Below are positions 19,869 to 28,598 of a stretch of 64,000 nt of DNA, one piece after another. This DNA is from Halomonas getboli (GTDB lineage Bacteria; Pseudomonadota; Gammaproteobacteria; Pseudomonadales; Halomonadaceae), in NCBI RefSeq assembly GCF_023094245.1, contig NZ_JALMEW010000004.1:186001-250000 (forward strand), read 5' to 3'. The notes beneath the pieces are model-generated. The model worked only from the letters and a program-made list of their open reading frames with translations. It did no database searches and had not been told where the DNA came from. Numbering within the stretch: position 1 is the stretch's first letter; each line of letters opens with the position of its first letter. The position numbers were made by a program, and so were the translations under genes.

Positions 19869-20291
19869 ATGAAGACGCTGCTGAAGACGACCCTGCTTCC
19901 CCTCGCCCTGCTCGGTGCCGGCGCCGCCGTCGCCAACCCGCCATCCTTCGATCGGCTGGATCTCAACGGCGACGGCGTGCTGAGCGCCGAGGAAGCCCTC
20001 GCCGTGGACGGCATGGATCTCGAGACGGCGGACACCAACGCCGACGGCGCCCTCAGCCGCGACGAATACGAGGCCGCCCGCCAGACCCTGCCCGGCGCCG
20101 CCGAGGGCGGCATGAACGGCTCGAGCCAGATGGGCGGTTCGGCCGGCATGGACGCCGGCGGCAGCACGGCCGGCTCCGGGAGCCTGGGCGGTTCGGGGAA
20201 CATGAGCGGCACCGCCGAGATGGGGGGCTCCGCTGGCATGGAAGGCTCTGGCGGTATGGAAGGCTCCAGCGGCCAAGGCGTCGCCCAGTAA
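19869..20291 (+). CDS. Exported EF-hand protein with Gly/Ser/Met-rich tail
   Basis: A 140-residue protein with a signal peptide (MKTLLKTTLLPLALLGAGAA, cut after AVA) and two canonical calcium-binding EF-hand loops. Loop 1 is residues 31-42 (DLNGDGVLSAEE) and loop 2 is 55-66 (DTNADGALSRDE). The last 60 residues are low-complexity, rich in Gly, Ser and Met, with MGGSAGM occurring twice (88-94 and 118-124). Periplasmic calcium binding is likely, but the function is unknown. AGGAGG eight bases ahead fixes the start. The tail is probably disordered. Confidence 0.82.
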   Translation: MKTLLKTTLLPLALLGAGAAVANPPSFDRLDLNGDGVLSAEEALAVDGMDLETADTNADGALSRDEYEAARQTLPGAAEGGMNGSSQMGGSAGMDAGGSTAGSGSLGGSGNMSGTAEMGGSAGMEGSGGMEGSSGQGVAQ

Positions 20292-20316
20292 GCTCCTGCC
20301 CCACCATCACACCACT

Positions 20317-20356
20317 CGACCCACGCCCGCCGGGGACGCCCGGCGGGCGTGGGTCG
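20317..20356. terminator. Hairpin between convergent EF-hand gene and rsmC
   Basis: Perfect 18-bp arms (20317-20334 and 20339-20356) around a GACG loop, with core CCCACGCCCGCCGGG. There is no strong T run on either side. Its position between two converging genes suggests a shared terminator. Confidence 0.65.
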
Positions 20357-20390
20357 CATCGTTGGTGATCGCGTGGTCCGTGAAGCGCGC

Positions 20391-21389
20391 CTAGACGCGG
20401 GCCAAGTAGACCCGAAAACGCCGATCGTCGGCGAGCACCTCGAAGCCGCCGAAGGCCCGCTCCAGCAGATCGGGATAGGGCAGGAAGGCGTTAGCCACCA
20501 GCACCAGCCGACCGCCGGGGCGCAGGTGCCTCGGTGCCTCGGCGATCAGCCGCCCCGCCGGGCCATAGTCGATGGCCCGCTCCTGATGGAAGGGCGGGTT
20601 ACTGACGATGGCATCGAAGCGACGCTCGTCGAGGCCGTCGAAGACGTCGCCGGCCAGCACCTCGCCGGCGAGCCCGTTGGCGGCCAGGGTGCGCCGCGTG
20701 GCCTCGACCGCGAAGCCGTTGACGTCGAGGGCGGTCACCCCATGGCCGCGACGCGCCAGCCAGGCGGCGAGGATGCCGTCGCCGCAGCCCAGGTCCAGCA
20801 CCTCGCCCGTTGCCGGCAGCGCCCCGGGCAGCTGCTCGAGCAACAGCCGGGTGCCGTCATCCAGTTTGCCGTGGCCGAACACGCCCGGGTGGCTGGCCAG
20901 GGTCAGCCGCTCGCTGCCGAGCTCCGCCTCGAACGAGGTCCAGGCGGCGTCGGGGTCGAGGGCGACGCGGTCAAGGCTCGAGGCGAACAGGGTGCAGCGC
21001 CGTGCGCTGTCGACCTTGCGGCAGCCCAGGCCCAGCGCCGCCAGCACCTTGAGCACCCGCTTGATGCCCCCCTGGTTCTCGCCTACCACCTGCAACGGCG
21101 TGCCCGCCGGCAGCCGCGCGCACAGCCACAGCAGCCACCACTCGCCCAGGGCGTGGGCCTTGGGCCAGAACAGCACCACGCCGGGCGGCGTCGGCGCATC
21201 ATCGTCGAAGGGTGACAGCGCCGGGCGACCGCACTGGCGCCAGGCCGTCAGCACCGCCTGGTCGGCGGCCAGCAGCACGCCCTCGCCGCTCTCCAGCCAG
21301 GCATCACGGGGCGGCGCTACCCACAGCCAGCGTCGATAGTCGGCGTCCTGGCGCTGCAGCAGCTGGCAGACGGGGGTCTCGGCAGTCAT
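20391..21389 (-). CDS. rsmC: 16S rRNA (guanine1207-N2)-methyltransferase
   Basis: Methylates G1207 of 16S rRNA in the 30S subunit. The 332 residues show the RsmC layout: a degenerate N-terminal methyltransferase-like half, then an active C-terminal domain. SAM binding is VLDLGCGDGILAAWLA near residue 205, and catalysis is at SNPPFHQ near 270, the N6/N2-type NPPF motif. The start MTAETPVCQ overlaps the cmoM stop by four bases (ATGA), so the two methyltransferases are translationally coupled. Confidence 0.92.
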   Translation of the reverse strand: MTAETPVCQLLQRQDADYRRWLWVAPPRDAWLESGEGVLLAADQAVLTAWRQCGRPALSPFDDDAPTPPGVVLFWPKAHALGEWWLLWLCARLPAGTPLQVVGENQGGIKRVLKVLAALGLGCRKVDSARRCTLFASSLDRVALDPDAAWTSFEAELGSERLTLASHPGVFGHGKLDDGTRLLLEQLPGALPATGEVLDLGCGDGILAAWLARRGHGVTALDVNGFAVEATRRTLAANGLAGEVLAGDVFDGLDERRFDAIVSNPPFHQERAIDYGPAGRLIAEAPRHLRPGGRLVLVANAFLPYPDLLERAFGGFEVLADDRRFRVYLARV

Positions 21390-22183
21390 CGCACGGGCTC
21401 CTCGGGGCGAATCAGGGTGTAGAGCAGGTAGCGGCCCAGCCGCCAGTGGGGGTCGACGCGGCAGTACTGCCATTCCAGCGCCAGCAGGTCGCGGCGCTCG
21501 GCGTCGGTCTGCGGCGGCTGACGCAGGTAGTCGTGGAAGACGCGCACGCCGGCCGTGGCGCGCACCTCGAGCCCCGTTTCGGCGGCCCAGGCTACGATCT
21601 GGTCGTGGGTCATCGGTGAGATGGGCGTCAGGCGCTTGCGCTGGCCCTTGCCCTCCAGCCGGTCGGCCAGGGCCTTCTCGAGATTGCCCTTGACCACGTT
21701 GGAGAGCCTGAGCGCGTCGCGGTTGAAGACCATCAGCGACAGCTGGCCGCCGGGGGCCAGCAGGCCGGCCAGGGTGACCAGCGCCGCCCGCGGATCACCC
21801 AGCCACTCGAGCACCGCATGGCAGGTGATCAACGGCCAGGGGCCGGGCGCCGCCTCCGGCAACGTCTGCAATGGCGAATCGACGAAGCGCACCGGGTGGC
21901 CTGCCAGGGCCTCCCGGGCCCGCTCGCGCATCTCGTCGGCGGGCTCGCACAGGGTGACGGCGTGGCCACGCTCGGCGAGCCAGCCGGCCAGCTGACCGAG
22001 CCCACCGCCGACCTCCAGCGCCGGCTGGCCGTTCAGGTCGAGCATCTCGGGCAGCAGGCGGTCGAGCAGCGCCAGGCGCAGCTCGCCGCGCAGGCCGCCG
22101 TAGAGGCTGGCGGCGAACTTGTCGGCCAGGCCATCGAAGTGGCGGTCTCCCGCCGGGGAAAGAAAGGAGGACGGCTCGGGCAT
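21386..22183 (-). CDS. cmoM: tRNA 5-carboxymethoxyuridine methyltransferase CmoM (SmtA)
   Basis: A SAM-dependent methyltransferase of 265 residues that matches E. coli CmoM/SmtA in several places. These are FDGLADKFAASLYGGLRGEL at the N-terminus, HAVLEWLGDPR near 120, LSLMVFN near 145 and TGVRVFHDYLR-like AGVRVFHDYLR near 215. CmoM methylates cmo5U34 to mcmo5U, so it acts after CmoA and CmoB, also encoded in this window. The SAM motif is ALEVGGGLGQLAGWLA. A strong AGGAGG precedes the ATG. Confidence 0.88.
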   Translation of the reverse strand: MPEPSSFLSPAGDRHFDGLADKFAASLYGGLRGELRLALLDRLLPEMLDLNGQPALEVGGGLGQLAGWLAERGHAVTLCEPADEMRERAREALAGHPVRFVDSPLQTLPEAAPGPWPLITCHAVLEWLGDPRAALVTLAGLLAPGGQLSLMVFNRDALRLSNVVKGNLEKALADRLEGKGQRKRLTPISPMTHDQIVAWAAETGLEVRATAGVRVFHDYLRQPPQTDAERRDLLALEWQYCRVDPHWRLGRYLLYTLIRPEEPVR

Positions 22184-22254
22184 GCCACTTCATCCGCATG
22201 AGTGATGCCGGCATTCTACCCGGGAAGGCGCCGCCACGGCACCGCCGCGACGGG

Positions 22255-22283
22255 TTTATCTCGCCAGCTCAGGCGCTTATACT
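22255..22283 (+). promoter_or_regulatory. Promoter of tRNA-Arg
   Basis: TTTATC (22255-22260) and TATACT (22278-22283) are separated by 17 bases, a good sigma-70 spacing. The -10 ends 12 bases before the first tRNA base. The GC-rich stretch after the -10 (AGCGCTCG) is of the kind seen in stringently controlled stable-RNA promoters. Confidence 0.6.
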
Positions 22284-22295
22284 AGCGCTCGTTTC

Positions 22296-22372
22296 GCCCC
22301 TATAGCTCAGCTGGATAGAGCGTCCCCCTCCTAAGGGGAAGGTCTCAGGTTCGAATCCTGATGGGGGCGCCA
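22296..22372 (+). tRNA. tRNA-Arg (anticodon CCT)
   Basis: 77 bases including an encoded CCA end, reading AGG codons. The acceptor stem GCCCCTA/TGGGGGC pairs with one G-U. The D-arm is GCTCAGCTGGATAGAGC, the anticodon stem TCCCC/GGGGA with loop CTCCTAA, and the T-loop TTCGAAT. A promoter lies directly upstream. No integrase or target duplication is nearby, so it is not in use as an attachment site here. Confidence 0.97.
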
Positions 22373-22459
22373 CGCTTCCCTCCCCCTTTTCTTTTCTCGA
22401 CATGTCACGCCGCTGGTCCCGACCGCCGACGCCGAAACGCCGACGGCCGGCAAGGCGAC

Positions 22460-23587
22460 TCAGCCCTCGCTGCCCAGACGGTCGTAGCCATTGTCGAGGA
22501 AGGGATAGTCGGTATAGCCCTCGACACCGCCACCGTAGAAGGTATCGGGATTCGGCTCGTTCAGGGCCGCCCCGGTGCGGATGCGCTCGACCAGATCGGG
22601 GTTGGCGATGTAGGGCCGACCCATGGCCACGGCATCGGCGATGCCCGACTCGATCAGGCGCTCGGCGCGCTCGGCGTCGTAGTGGCCGCAGAAGATCAGG
22701 CTGCCGCTGAAGCGCTCGCGCATGCTACGGCGAAAGTCGTCGGTGAACGTGATCTCGCCGCCGGCCCAGTCGGGCTCGTTCAGATGCAGGTAGGCGATGC
22801 CGCGGGCGGACAGCTGCTCGGCCAGATAGTGGGCCATGGCCTCGGACTCGTCGTCGGTGAGCCCGAACAGCTCGATGAAGGGCGTCAGACGCACGCCGAC
22901 GCGCTGCGGCCCGACCTCCTCGGCGACGGCGTCGATGACCTCCAGCGGGAAGCGCGCCCGGTTCTCCAGCGAGCCGCCATACTGGTCGGTGCGATGGTTG
23001 GTGCCGGTGGCCAGGAACTGGTTGAGCAGGTAGGCGTTGGCCGCATGCACCTCGACCATGTCGAAGCCGGCGCGATCGGCGCGCCGCGCCGCCTGGCGAT
23101 AGTCCTCGACGATGCCCGGCAGCTCGTCGGTCTCGAGCGCCCGGGGCGTGCTGGTGGGGTGGCGGCCGGCGCTGCCGTCCGGAAACTCGACGAAGCACTG
23201 CGCGCCTTCGGCGTCGAGCGCGCTCGGCGCCACCGGGGCCTGGCCGTCCGGCTGCACCCATTCGTGGGAGACGCGCCCGACGTGCCACAGCTGCAGCGCG
23301 ATGCGCCCGCCCTTGGCATGCACCGCCTGAACGACGCCCTTCCAGCCGGCCTCCTGCTCGTCGGTCCAGATGCCCGGCGTATAGACATAGCCGCGCGCCG
23401 TGGGCGAGATGTTGGTGGCCTCGCTGATGATCATGCCGGCCCCGGCCCGCTGGCCGTAGTAGGCCTGCTGCGCCTCGCCGGGCACGCTGTCCGGGGTGCG
23501 GGCGCGGGTCAGCGGCGCCATGAGAATGCGGTTGGGCAGCGTCAGCTCGCCGAGGCGCGTCGGGGTCAGCAGGGTATCGACGGACAT
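22460..23587 (-). CDS. Old yellow enzyme family NADH:flavin oxidoreductase / alkene reductase
   Basis: A 375-residue FMN-dependent TIM-barrel ene-reductase of the NemA/OYE type. Landmarks are LPNRILMAPLTRAR (FMN site) near residue 20, GGRIALQLWHVGRVSH near 95 and VEVHAANAYLLNQFL near 180. The family's active-site pair falls in NHRTDQYGG, and GRPYIANPDLVER binds FMN phosphate near 335. It likely reduces activated alkenes, quinones or nitro compounds with NAD(P)H. AGGAG precedes MSVDTLL. No TetR/NemR-type repressor is adjacent. Confidence 0.9.
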   Translation of the reverse strand: MSVDTLLTPTRLGELTLPNRILMAPLTRARTPDSVPGEAQQAYYGQRAGAGMIISEATNISPTARGYVYTPGIWTDEQEAGWKGVVQAVHAKGGRIALQLWHVGRVSHEWVQPDGQAPVAPSALDAEGAQCFVEFPDGSAGRHPTSTPRALETDELPGIVEDYRQAARRADRAGFDMVEVHAANAYLLNQFLATGTNHRTDQYGGSLENRARFPLEVIDAVAEEVGPQRVGVRLTPFIELFGLTDDESEAMAHYLAEQLSARGIAYLHLNEPDWAGGEITFTDDFRRSMRERFSGSLIFCGHYDAERAERLIESGIADAVAMGRPYIANPDLVERIRTGAALNEPNPDTFYGGGVEGYTDYPFLDNGYDRLGSEG

Positions 23588-23740
23588 GTCGCGTCTCCTT
23601 GCACAGAATCGGTTGAGGGGTGTCGCGACGCAGGCATCCCGGCGGAAGCCGAACACGCGTCACGATTGTCCAACGATATGGAGACGCCGAGGCGACCTCA
23701 CAACCCCTTCACTCGCTTATTTTTAGCTAAAGAACAAATC

Positions 23741-25735
23741 TCAGTCCGACGCCCCGTGGCAGATCACGGCGCGGTTGCGGCCCTCTCGCTTGGCGCGATA
23801 GCTGGCGGCATCGGCACGCTCGATCACGGCAGCGATGCGCTGATCGCCTTCGCGGAAGCTGGTCAGCCCCAGGCTCAGCGTGACCCGATACGTTCGACCT
23901 TCGTGCTGGACGTCGACACTGCCCACGGCATCGACCAGGGTCCGGGCGATCTTCTCGGCATGCTGCGGCGTACAGCTCGGCAGCAGCACCGCGAACTCGT
24001 CGCCCCCCTGGCGTGCCACGTGATCGCTGCCGCGCACCTCCCAGGCGATCACCTGGGCGATCCGCTTCAGCATCTCGTCACCCAGGGCATGGCCGCCCTC
24101 ATCGTTGATCGGCTTGAAGTGATCCAGATCGAACAGGATCAGCGAGGACGGCGTTCCCGTCTTGCGCCAGTCGGCCAGCGCCTCCTCCAGGCGACGCTCG
24201 AAGCCGCGCCGGTTGAGCAGGCCGGTCAGCGGATCATGCTCGGCCTCCCACTGGCGCAGCGCCTCCTCCTCACGCCGCGCGGTGATGTCCTTCACCGTAC
24301 CGACGAAGCCCAGCGCCTCTCCCCCATTGGCCACCGGCCCCGCATGCACCTCGAGCCACAGCGTCTCGCCGCCCAGCCGGCAATAGCGGAACTGCTGCTT
24401 GAGACTCTCGCCACTTGCCATGCGGTAATGCCATAGCTCCATCAGGGTATCCCGGTCATCGGGATGGACGTATGCCGCCCATTCCCTCTTGGCATCATCG
24501 GCCAGCGTGAAACCGGTCAGCTCGACCAGCACCGGATTCATGTAGGTCATGTTGCCCGCCGTGTCGGTCACGAACATGCCGACAGGCGAGCTGGCCAGCG
24601 TCGCGTCGAGGAAGGCCTGCCGCTGCTGCAGGCTGATCAGTGCCTGACTGCGCTCCACCTCGACGCGGTTGAACGTTTCGGCGACCTGCTGAAGCTCATG
24701 CATCCGGGTCTTCAGCGTCACCCGATTGCGCAGCCCTCGGCCGACCTGCTCGATCTGCCGCTCCAGGCGCATGAGCGGCCGCAGGGTCAGCCACAGCACC
24801 CAGCCGATCATCGGCAGCAGCAGGCAGGCGACCGGCACGAACCACCACCCCAGGCGCCGCGCCCAGCCCGCCAGCGGCGCCATGACCTGATCGCGAGGCA
24901 GCGTCACGCTGACGATCCAGTTGGCCGGCCAGATCTGGCGATAGGCCCTGTAACCGATGCCGTGATCGGCCAAAGGCTCACGCGCCTCGCCCTCCCAGCC
25001 GAGCAGAGCCAGGGACCGCGCGTCGCTAAGCTCATCTTCCGGCATCGTGCGCAGTACCTGGTCGTCCTCGGGATGATAGAGATAGGTACCGCCCACGCTC
25101 ATCACGCTGGCATAGCCCCGTTCGCCCAGTCTCAGACGATCCAGCCGTCGGAAGAGTCGATCGCCGTTCAGCCTGATGGCACCTCCGATCACCCCCAGGA
25201 AATGCCCCTGCGCGTCCAGCCGCGGCACGGTAAACATGACCATCGGGATATCGCTCATGAACGACACGAAGGGTTCGCTGACGTAGGGCTGTCGGAAGTC
25301 GCGCACCTGTCGGAAGTAGTCGCGGAACGATAGATCGGCACCGAGCGAATCCGTCTTCTCCGGCCACATCGCTGCCAAGCGACCGTCCGCTCCCATAACG
25401 ACGAGCCAATCGAACCACTCCAGCAGGGCACCGTTGCGATGTAGCTGATCCTGGACGGTGGCCTCGCCGGCGCCATGTTCATCATCGAGCTCGGCTCCCA
25501 GACGCTCCAGGGCACCGAGGCGCGACTGCACCTGGTGCGTCAGGTCGTCGGCGATGAGCCCGGCCTCGTAGCGCAGATGGGTATTGCTGGACGTCTCGAG
25601 CAGGGCATCGCCGGTTCGCCAGCCGAAGGCGAGCAGCAATGCCATCACCACCAGCCAGGTCGCGACCAGCCCGAGCATCAGGCGCCCCTTGAGGGAGAGC
25701 GCATGGCGGGCGTAATGGGGAACACTGAACCGCAA
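23741..25735 (-). CDS. Membrane-bound PAS-GGDEF diguanylate cyclase
   Basis: A 664-residue sensor likely to make cyclic di-GMP. It has a transmembrane helix at about 19-41, a periplasmic Cache-like sensor region to about 285, a second helix near 290-312, and a PAS domain with PAC motif around 375-495. The GGDEF domain carries intact GGDEF at 577-581 and an RGSD inhibitory I-site at 568-571, so product inhibition is expected. There is no EAL domain. The start drawn is a TTG. An in-frame ATG at 25678 with AAGGGG six bases ahead is a real alternative and would shorten the cytoplasmic tail. Confidence 0.88.
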   Translation of the reverse strand: MRFSVPHYARHALSLKGRLMLGLVATWLVVMALLLAFGWRTGDALLETSSNTHLRYEAGLIADDLTHQVQSRLGALERLGAELDDEHGAGEATVQDQLHRNGALLEWFDWLVVMGADGRLAAMWPEKTDSLGADLSFRDYFRQVRDFRQPYVSEPFVSFMSDIPMVMFTVPRLDAQGHFLGVIGGAIRLNGDRLFRRLDRLRLGERGYASVMSVGGTYLYHPEDDQVLRTMPEDELSDARSLALLGWEGEAREPLADHGIGYRAYRQIWPANWIVSVTLPRDQVMAPLAGWARRLGWWFVPVACLLLPMIGWVLWLTLRPLMRLERQIEQVGRGLRNRVTLKTRMHELQQVAETFNRVEVERSQALISLQQRQAFLDATLASSPVGMFVTDTAGNMTYMNPVLVELTGFTLADDAKREWAAYVHPDDRDTLMELWHYRMASGESLKQQFRYCRLGGETLWLEVHAGPVANGGEALGFVGTVKDITARREEEALRQWEAEHDPLTGLLNRRGFERRLEEALADWRKTGTPSSLILFDLDHFKPINDEGGHALGDEMLKRIAQVIAWEVRGSDHVARQGGDEFAVLLPSCTPQHAEKIARTLVDAVGSVDVQHEGRTYRVTLSLGLTSFREGDQRIAAVIERADAASYRAKREGRNRAVICHGASD

Positions 25736-25881
25736 GGGACACCTTTCCTTGATAACGACACTACCGCTATATCAAAGAAGGATTATATGTGCGAGCCCAC
25801 CGCAACAATTACGGGAGCTCGAGCGATATTCGCCCATGAATCAACGCAAGGGGAGCATGGCGCTCCCCTTGCACGAGCGCC

Positions 25882-26886
25882 TCAGTGCTTCTCGATGCGC
25901 AGCTCGTAGTTGTTCACCCCCGTCATCGCGGAGCCGAACTTCTGGCCCTGCACTCGGATGCGGTAGCGGCCCGGCGCCAGCTCGGTGGTCATGTCGACGT
26001 CGCCGTCGAAGCCCTGCCCAGCGCCCTGGGCGACCACATGGCCCTCGTCGTCGAGCACTTCCAGCTCGATGCGATAGGTGTCCTCGTAGCCGGTCGGGAA
26101 GGTCGAGGTGGTGATATCGACCTTGCCCTGCTCGGCCACGTTGAAGGTCAGCACCTCGCCGCGGGCGCGGATCTTGACGTCGGTGACGATGGTCTCGAAG
26201 CCGGACCGCTGCGGCGCCTCGGGCGATGCCTGCTGCGCGGCCGCTTGGGTCGGCTCTGCGCTGCCCGAGGCGCTGGCCGCCTCAGCGGATGCGGGTGCCG
26301 AAGCACCACCGCCCAGGGTCGCCACGGCATCGTCGCCGCGCACGAAGACCGAGTCACCGCCCTCGCGGCTCTTGCCGGTGAAGAAGATACCCTCGCCTTC
26401 GCTGACGCCGTCCTCGATGACGCGCCCCTGCTCATCCAGGCCGGCCACGTCGATCGAGTAGCCGTCGCCGGCGCGGCCACGAGTGCCGAAACGCCGCGCT
26501 TCCACGCGCAGCACGTAGTCGCCGGGCGCCAGCTGTTGGCGCATCTCCAGGCCGCCGTTCTGCCCCATCGCCTCGCTGCGGGCGATCACTTCACCGTTCT
26601 CGTTCTCGAGCACGGCGGCGATGCGATAGTCATCGGAGTAGCCCGCCGTTACCCGGCTGGTAAAGCGATAGCGCCCCGCCTCGGTCACGGTAAAGGCGTG
26701 TTCATTGACGCTACCGAACAGGAAGCTCTGGCTATGGGCATCGGTCTCGGCATTGAAAAAGCCCGTCAGGTCCATTCCCTTGCCTTCCTCGCGGAAGCGC
26801 TCTTCCATCTCGCTGGCCAGCGCCGGCGCGGCGGTGAGAGTCACGCCCAGCGCCAGCAGGCCCGCGGTCACGATCGGCCGTTTCAT
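25882..26886 (-). CDS. Exported protein with two homologous beta-sandwich-like domains
   Basis: A 334-residue protein with a signal peptide cut after ALA at residue 24. Two internal repeats are visible, residues 63-147 and 245-331. Both run HAF/LTF-xV, a TAGY-or-PTGY turn with (D)DTYRI, an NE(N)GEVIA-type turn, and LAPGDYVLRVEARRFG against LAPGRYRIRVQGQKFG. The spacing resembles PPC-type (bacterial pre-peptidase C-terminal) folds. An Ala/Ser/Gln/Pro-rich linker of about 50 residues separates the copies. No catalytic residues are recognised and the function is unknown. It follows the porin on the same strand after a terminator, so it is probably a separate unit. Confidence 0.75.
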   Translation of the reverse strand: MKRPIVTAGLLALGVTLTAAPALASEMEERFREEGKGMDLTGFFNAETDAHSQSFLFGSVNEHAFTVTEAGRYRFTSRVTAGYSDDYRIAAVLENENGEVIARSEAMGQNGGLEMRQQLAPGDYVLRVEARRFGTRGRAGDGYSIDVAGLDEQGRVIEDGVSEGEGIFFTGKSREGGDSVFVRGDDAVATLGGGASAPASAEAASASGSAEPTQAAAQQASPEAPQRSGFETIVTDVKIRARGEVLTFNVAEQGKVDITTSTFPTGYEDTYRIELEVLDDEGHVVAQGAGQGFDGDVDMTTELAPGRYRIRVQGQKFGSAMTGVNNYELRIEKH

Positions 26887-26923
26887 AACACCTCGCTTAT
26901 GTCTTTCGTTGCTCCCAATGAAA

Positions 26924-26949
26924 AAAGCCGATCCCGGGGGATCGGCTTT
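26924..26949 (-). terminator. Porin gene terminator
   Basis: AAAGCCGATCC/GGATCGGCTTT (26924-26934 and 26939-26949) around a CGGG loop. On the minus strand it continues into TTTTTTCATT, a strong intrinsic terminator about 40 bases after the porin stop codon. Confidence 0.9.
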
Positions 26950-26988
26950 CGATATCAACCCTGTCGCAGGATACTCCTGCCGGCAGGA

Positions 26989-28122
26989 TTAGAACAGGTA
27001 GGTCACACCCACGCCAACGCCGTCGCCAGCATCGTTGTCGGCGTCGTACCAGGCACCCTCAACCCAGGTGTACATGGCGTCGGAAATGTTATAGGTGGCG
27101 CCGAGAATAACCTCGTTGCGGTTATTGTCGTCGCTGTCGTCGTCGTTCGGCTGGCTGTTGGCATCGATATCAGAGATGCCGCCGCCGCCCACGTCGACGT
27201 ACTGGTAAGCCGCGTAGACGTCGCCCATGCCGTAGCCATAGCGTGCGCCCAGGGCGTAGTAGTCAGAGTCTTCGACCAGATCGTTATCGGACTCGAAGCG
27301 CTCGTACTTGACGGCCACGCGCAGGGATTCCCAGGTGTACTGCGCAGTCACGCCGTACTGGTCGCCCAGATCAAAGTTCGGGTCGTCCACGACAACGGGA
27401 TCGCCGTCGCTGTCAGTGACGCTGACCAGCTTGCCGTCGTAGTTGTCCAGGTTGTCGTAGACCGCGGCAATGGAGAAGTTGCCGGCGGCGTACTTCACAC
27501 CACCGAAGGCGGAGGCGTTGGAGTCGGCCTCGACTTTGTGGGTCACGCCGCTGCCCAGAGTACCGGTGAACTCGTTTTCCTCGGCGTCGCCCTTGTACTG
27601 GGTACCGATGGCGAACTGGAAGCCGGAGAAAGACGGAGTGGTGTAGGTGACCTTGTCGCCTTCGCGATCGTTGGTGCCGACATTCAGAATATTGCCGCTG
27701 GAATCAGTAGCGTCGAAATATTCATTGTTGGTGATCGGATCCTGGATCCAGTCATCGATCAGCGGATCGTAGGAGCCCAGGCGGACGTCACCGAAGTTGC
27801 CCTTCAGGCCGACGTAGGCCTGGTCACCGCTGTCGCGGCCAGCAATCTTCATTTCGTCGGCTTTGAAGTCATCGAACTCGAGCTTCAGGTAGCCGGTCAG
27901 ACCGTCGTAGATAACGTGCTCGGCGGCGAAGCCGAAGGTAGAACCGTTATCGGCGATTTCGTCTGTGCTATCGCCATTGGAGTCATTGGTGTTGACATAG
28001 GCAATCTGGATGTTGCCGTAGATGTCGAGCTTGGTGCCGTCCTGGTTGTAGACGGTGGCGGCCTGGGCGCCGGAGGCGGCCATGGCACCGGCGATGGCAG
28101 TCGCTAACAGTGTCTTTTTCAT
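26989..28122 (-). CDS. Major outer-membrane porin (Gram-negative porin family)
   Basis: A 377-residue trimeric general porin. It has a clear signal peptide (MKKTLLATAIAGAMAAS, cut after GAQA), then KLDIYGNIQIAY, the usual first strand of proteobacterial porins. Alternating-hydrophobicity strands continue to VGVGVTYLF, whose terminal phenylalanine is the BAM recognition signal. Surface loops are very rich in Asp and Glu, as expected for a halophile. Codon use and the long leader with a strong terminator suggest high expression. The 452-residue open frame upstream of this Met is not used. Confidence 0.93.
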   Translation of the reverse strand: MKKTLLATAIAGAMAASGAQAATVYNQDGTKLDIYGNIQIAYVNTNDSNGDSTDEIADNGSTFGFAAEHVIYDGLTGYLKLEFDDFKADEMKIAGRDSGDQAYVGLKGNFGDVRLGSYDPLIDDWIQDPITNNEYFDATDSSGNILNVGTNDREGDKVTYTTPSFSGFQFAIGTQYKGDAEENEFTGTLGSGVTHKVEADSNASAFGGVKYAAGNFSIAAVYDNLDNYDGKLVSVTDSDGDPVVVDDPNFDLGDQYGVTAQYTWESLRVAVKYERFESDNDLVEDSDYYALGARYGYGMGDVYAAYQYVDVGGGGISDIDANSQPNDDDSDDNNRNEVILGATYNISDAMYTWVEGAWYDADNDAGDGVGVGVTYLF

Positions 28123-28598
28123 TGCGATAATCCTTTTGACTAGCTTGCTGTTTCGATCGATTGCCGCGCGCTCTTTTCGAGTCTTTGCGGCCGGTTTGCC
28201 GGTCTTGGTGCCGGTTCTCGTTGTTGCTCGATCCCTCGCGGGGAGCGGCAGCAGCGAGCCTGACCACGGCGAAACCTTGTTATAGTCCAATGCTCGCAGA
28301 AGGAACTCTATACCGGGATTTACGAGAGCGCAACAAGAAAAAAACACTGTTTTCCTTCGTCACATCACCCTATCACCGCGCGTTCCCGCCACGATCGCGG
28401 CCGAGGCGCCTCACGGCGGCTCTCCGCCGCCACCTCTGCCAAGCGACCCGCAACGCCGCTGCGCCGCGTGCGCTTCACCATGCACTAAAACAGTGTTCGG
28501 TAGCGATGAGCAGACTCATCATGCCCGGGGGATATGACGCTTTCAAGTCAGACAAACGGAGGAATGCGCCTCCTCCGTCAACGCTAACGGGAACGACT
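28123..28598. other. Porin leader and spacer to the ProQ-like gene
   Basis: 476 bases with no gene. On the minus strand a TATAAC (28279-28284) is a possible -10 for the porin, giving a leader of about 150 bases, but its -35 is poor. An 11-base sequence, AACACTGTTTT, occurs at 28343-28353 and again inverted at 28487-28497. The remainder shows nothing recognisable apart from the hairpin at 28556-28578. Confidence 0.4.
28556..28578 (-). terminator. Candidate terminator of the ProQ-like gene
   Basis: ACGGAGGA/TCCTCCGT arms (28556-28563 and 28571-28578) with a 7-base loop lie 21 bases after the stop codon at 28599. On the minus strand the sequence after the stem is TTTGTCTG, a weak T run. Confidence 0.45.

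Noticed and set aside
22296..22372. tRNA-Arg as an integration site for a mobile island
   Set aside because: No integrase, no repeated tRNA 3' end downstream, and the neighbouring genes look like core genome.
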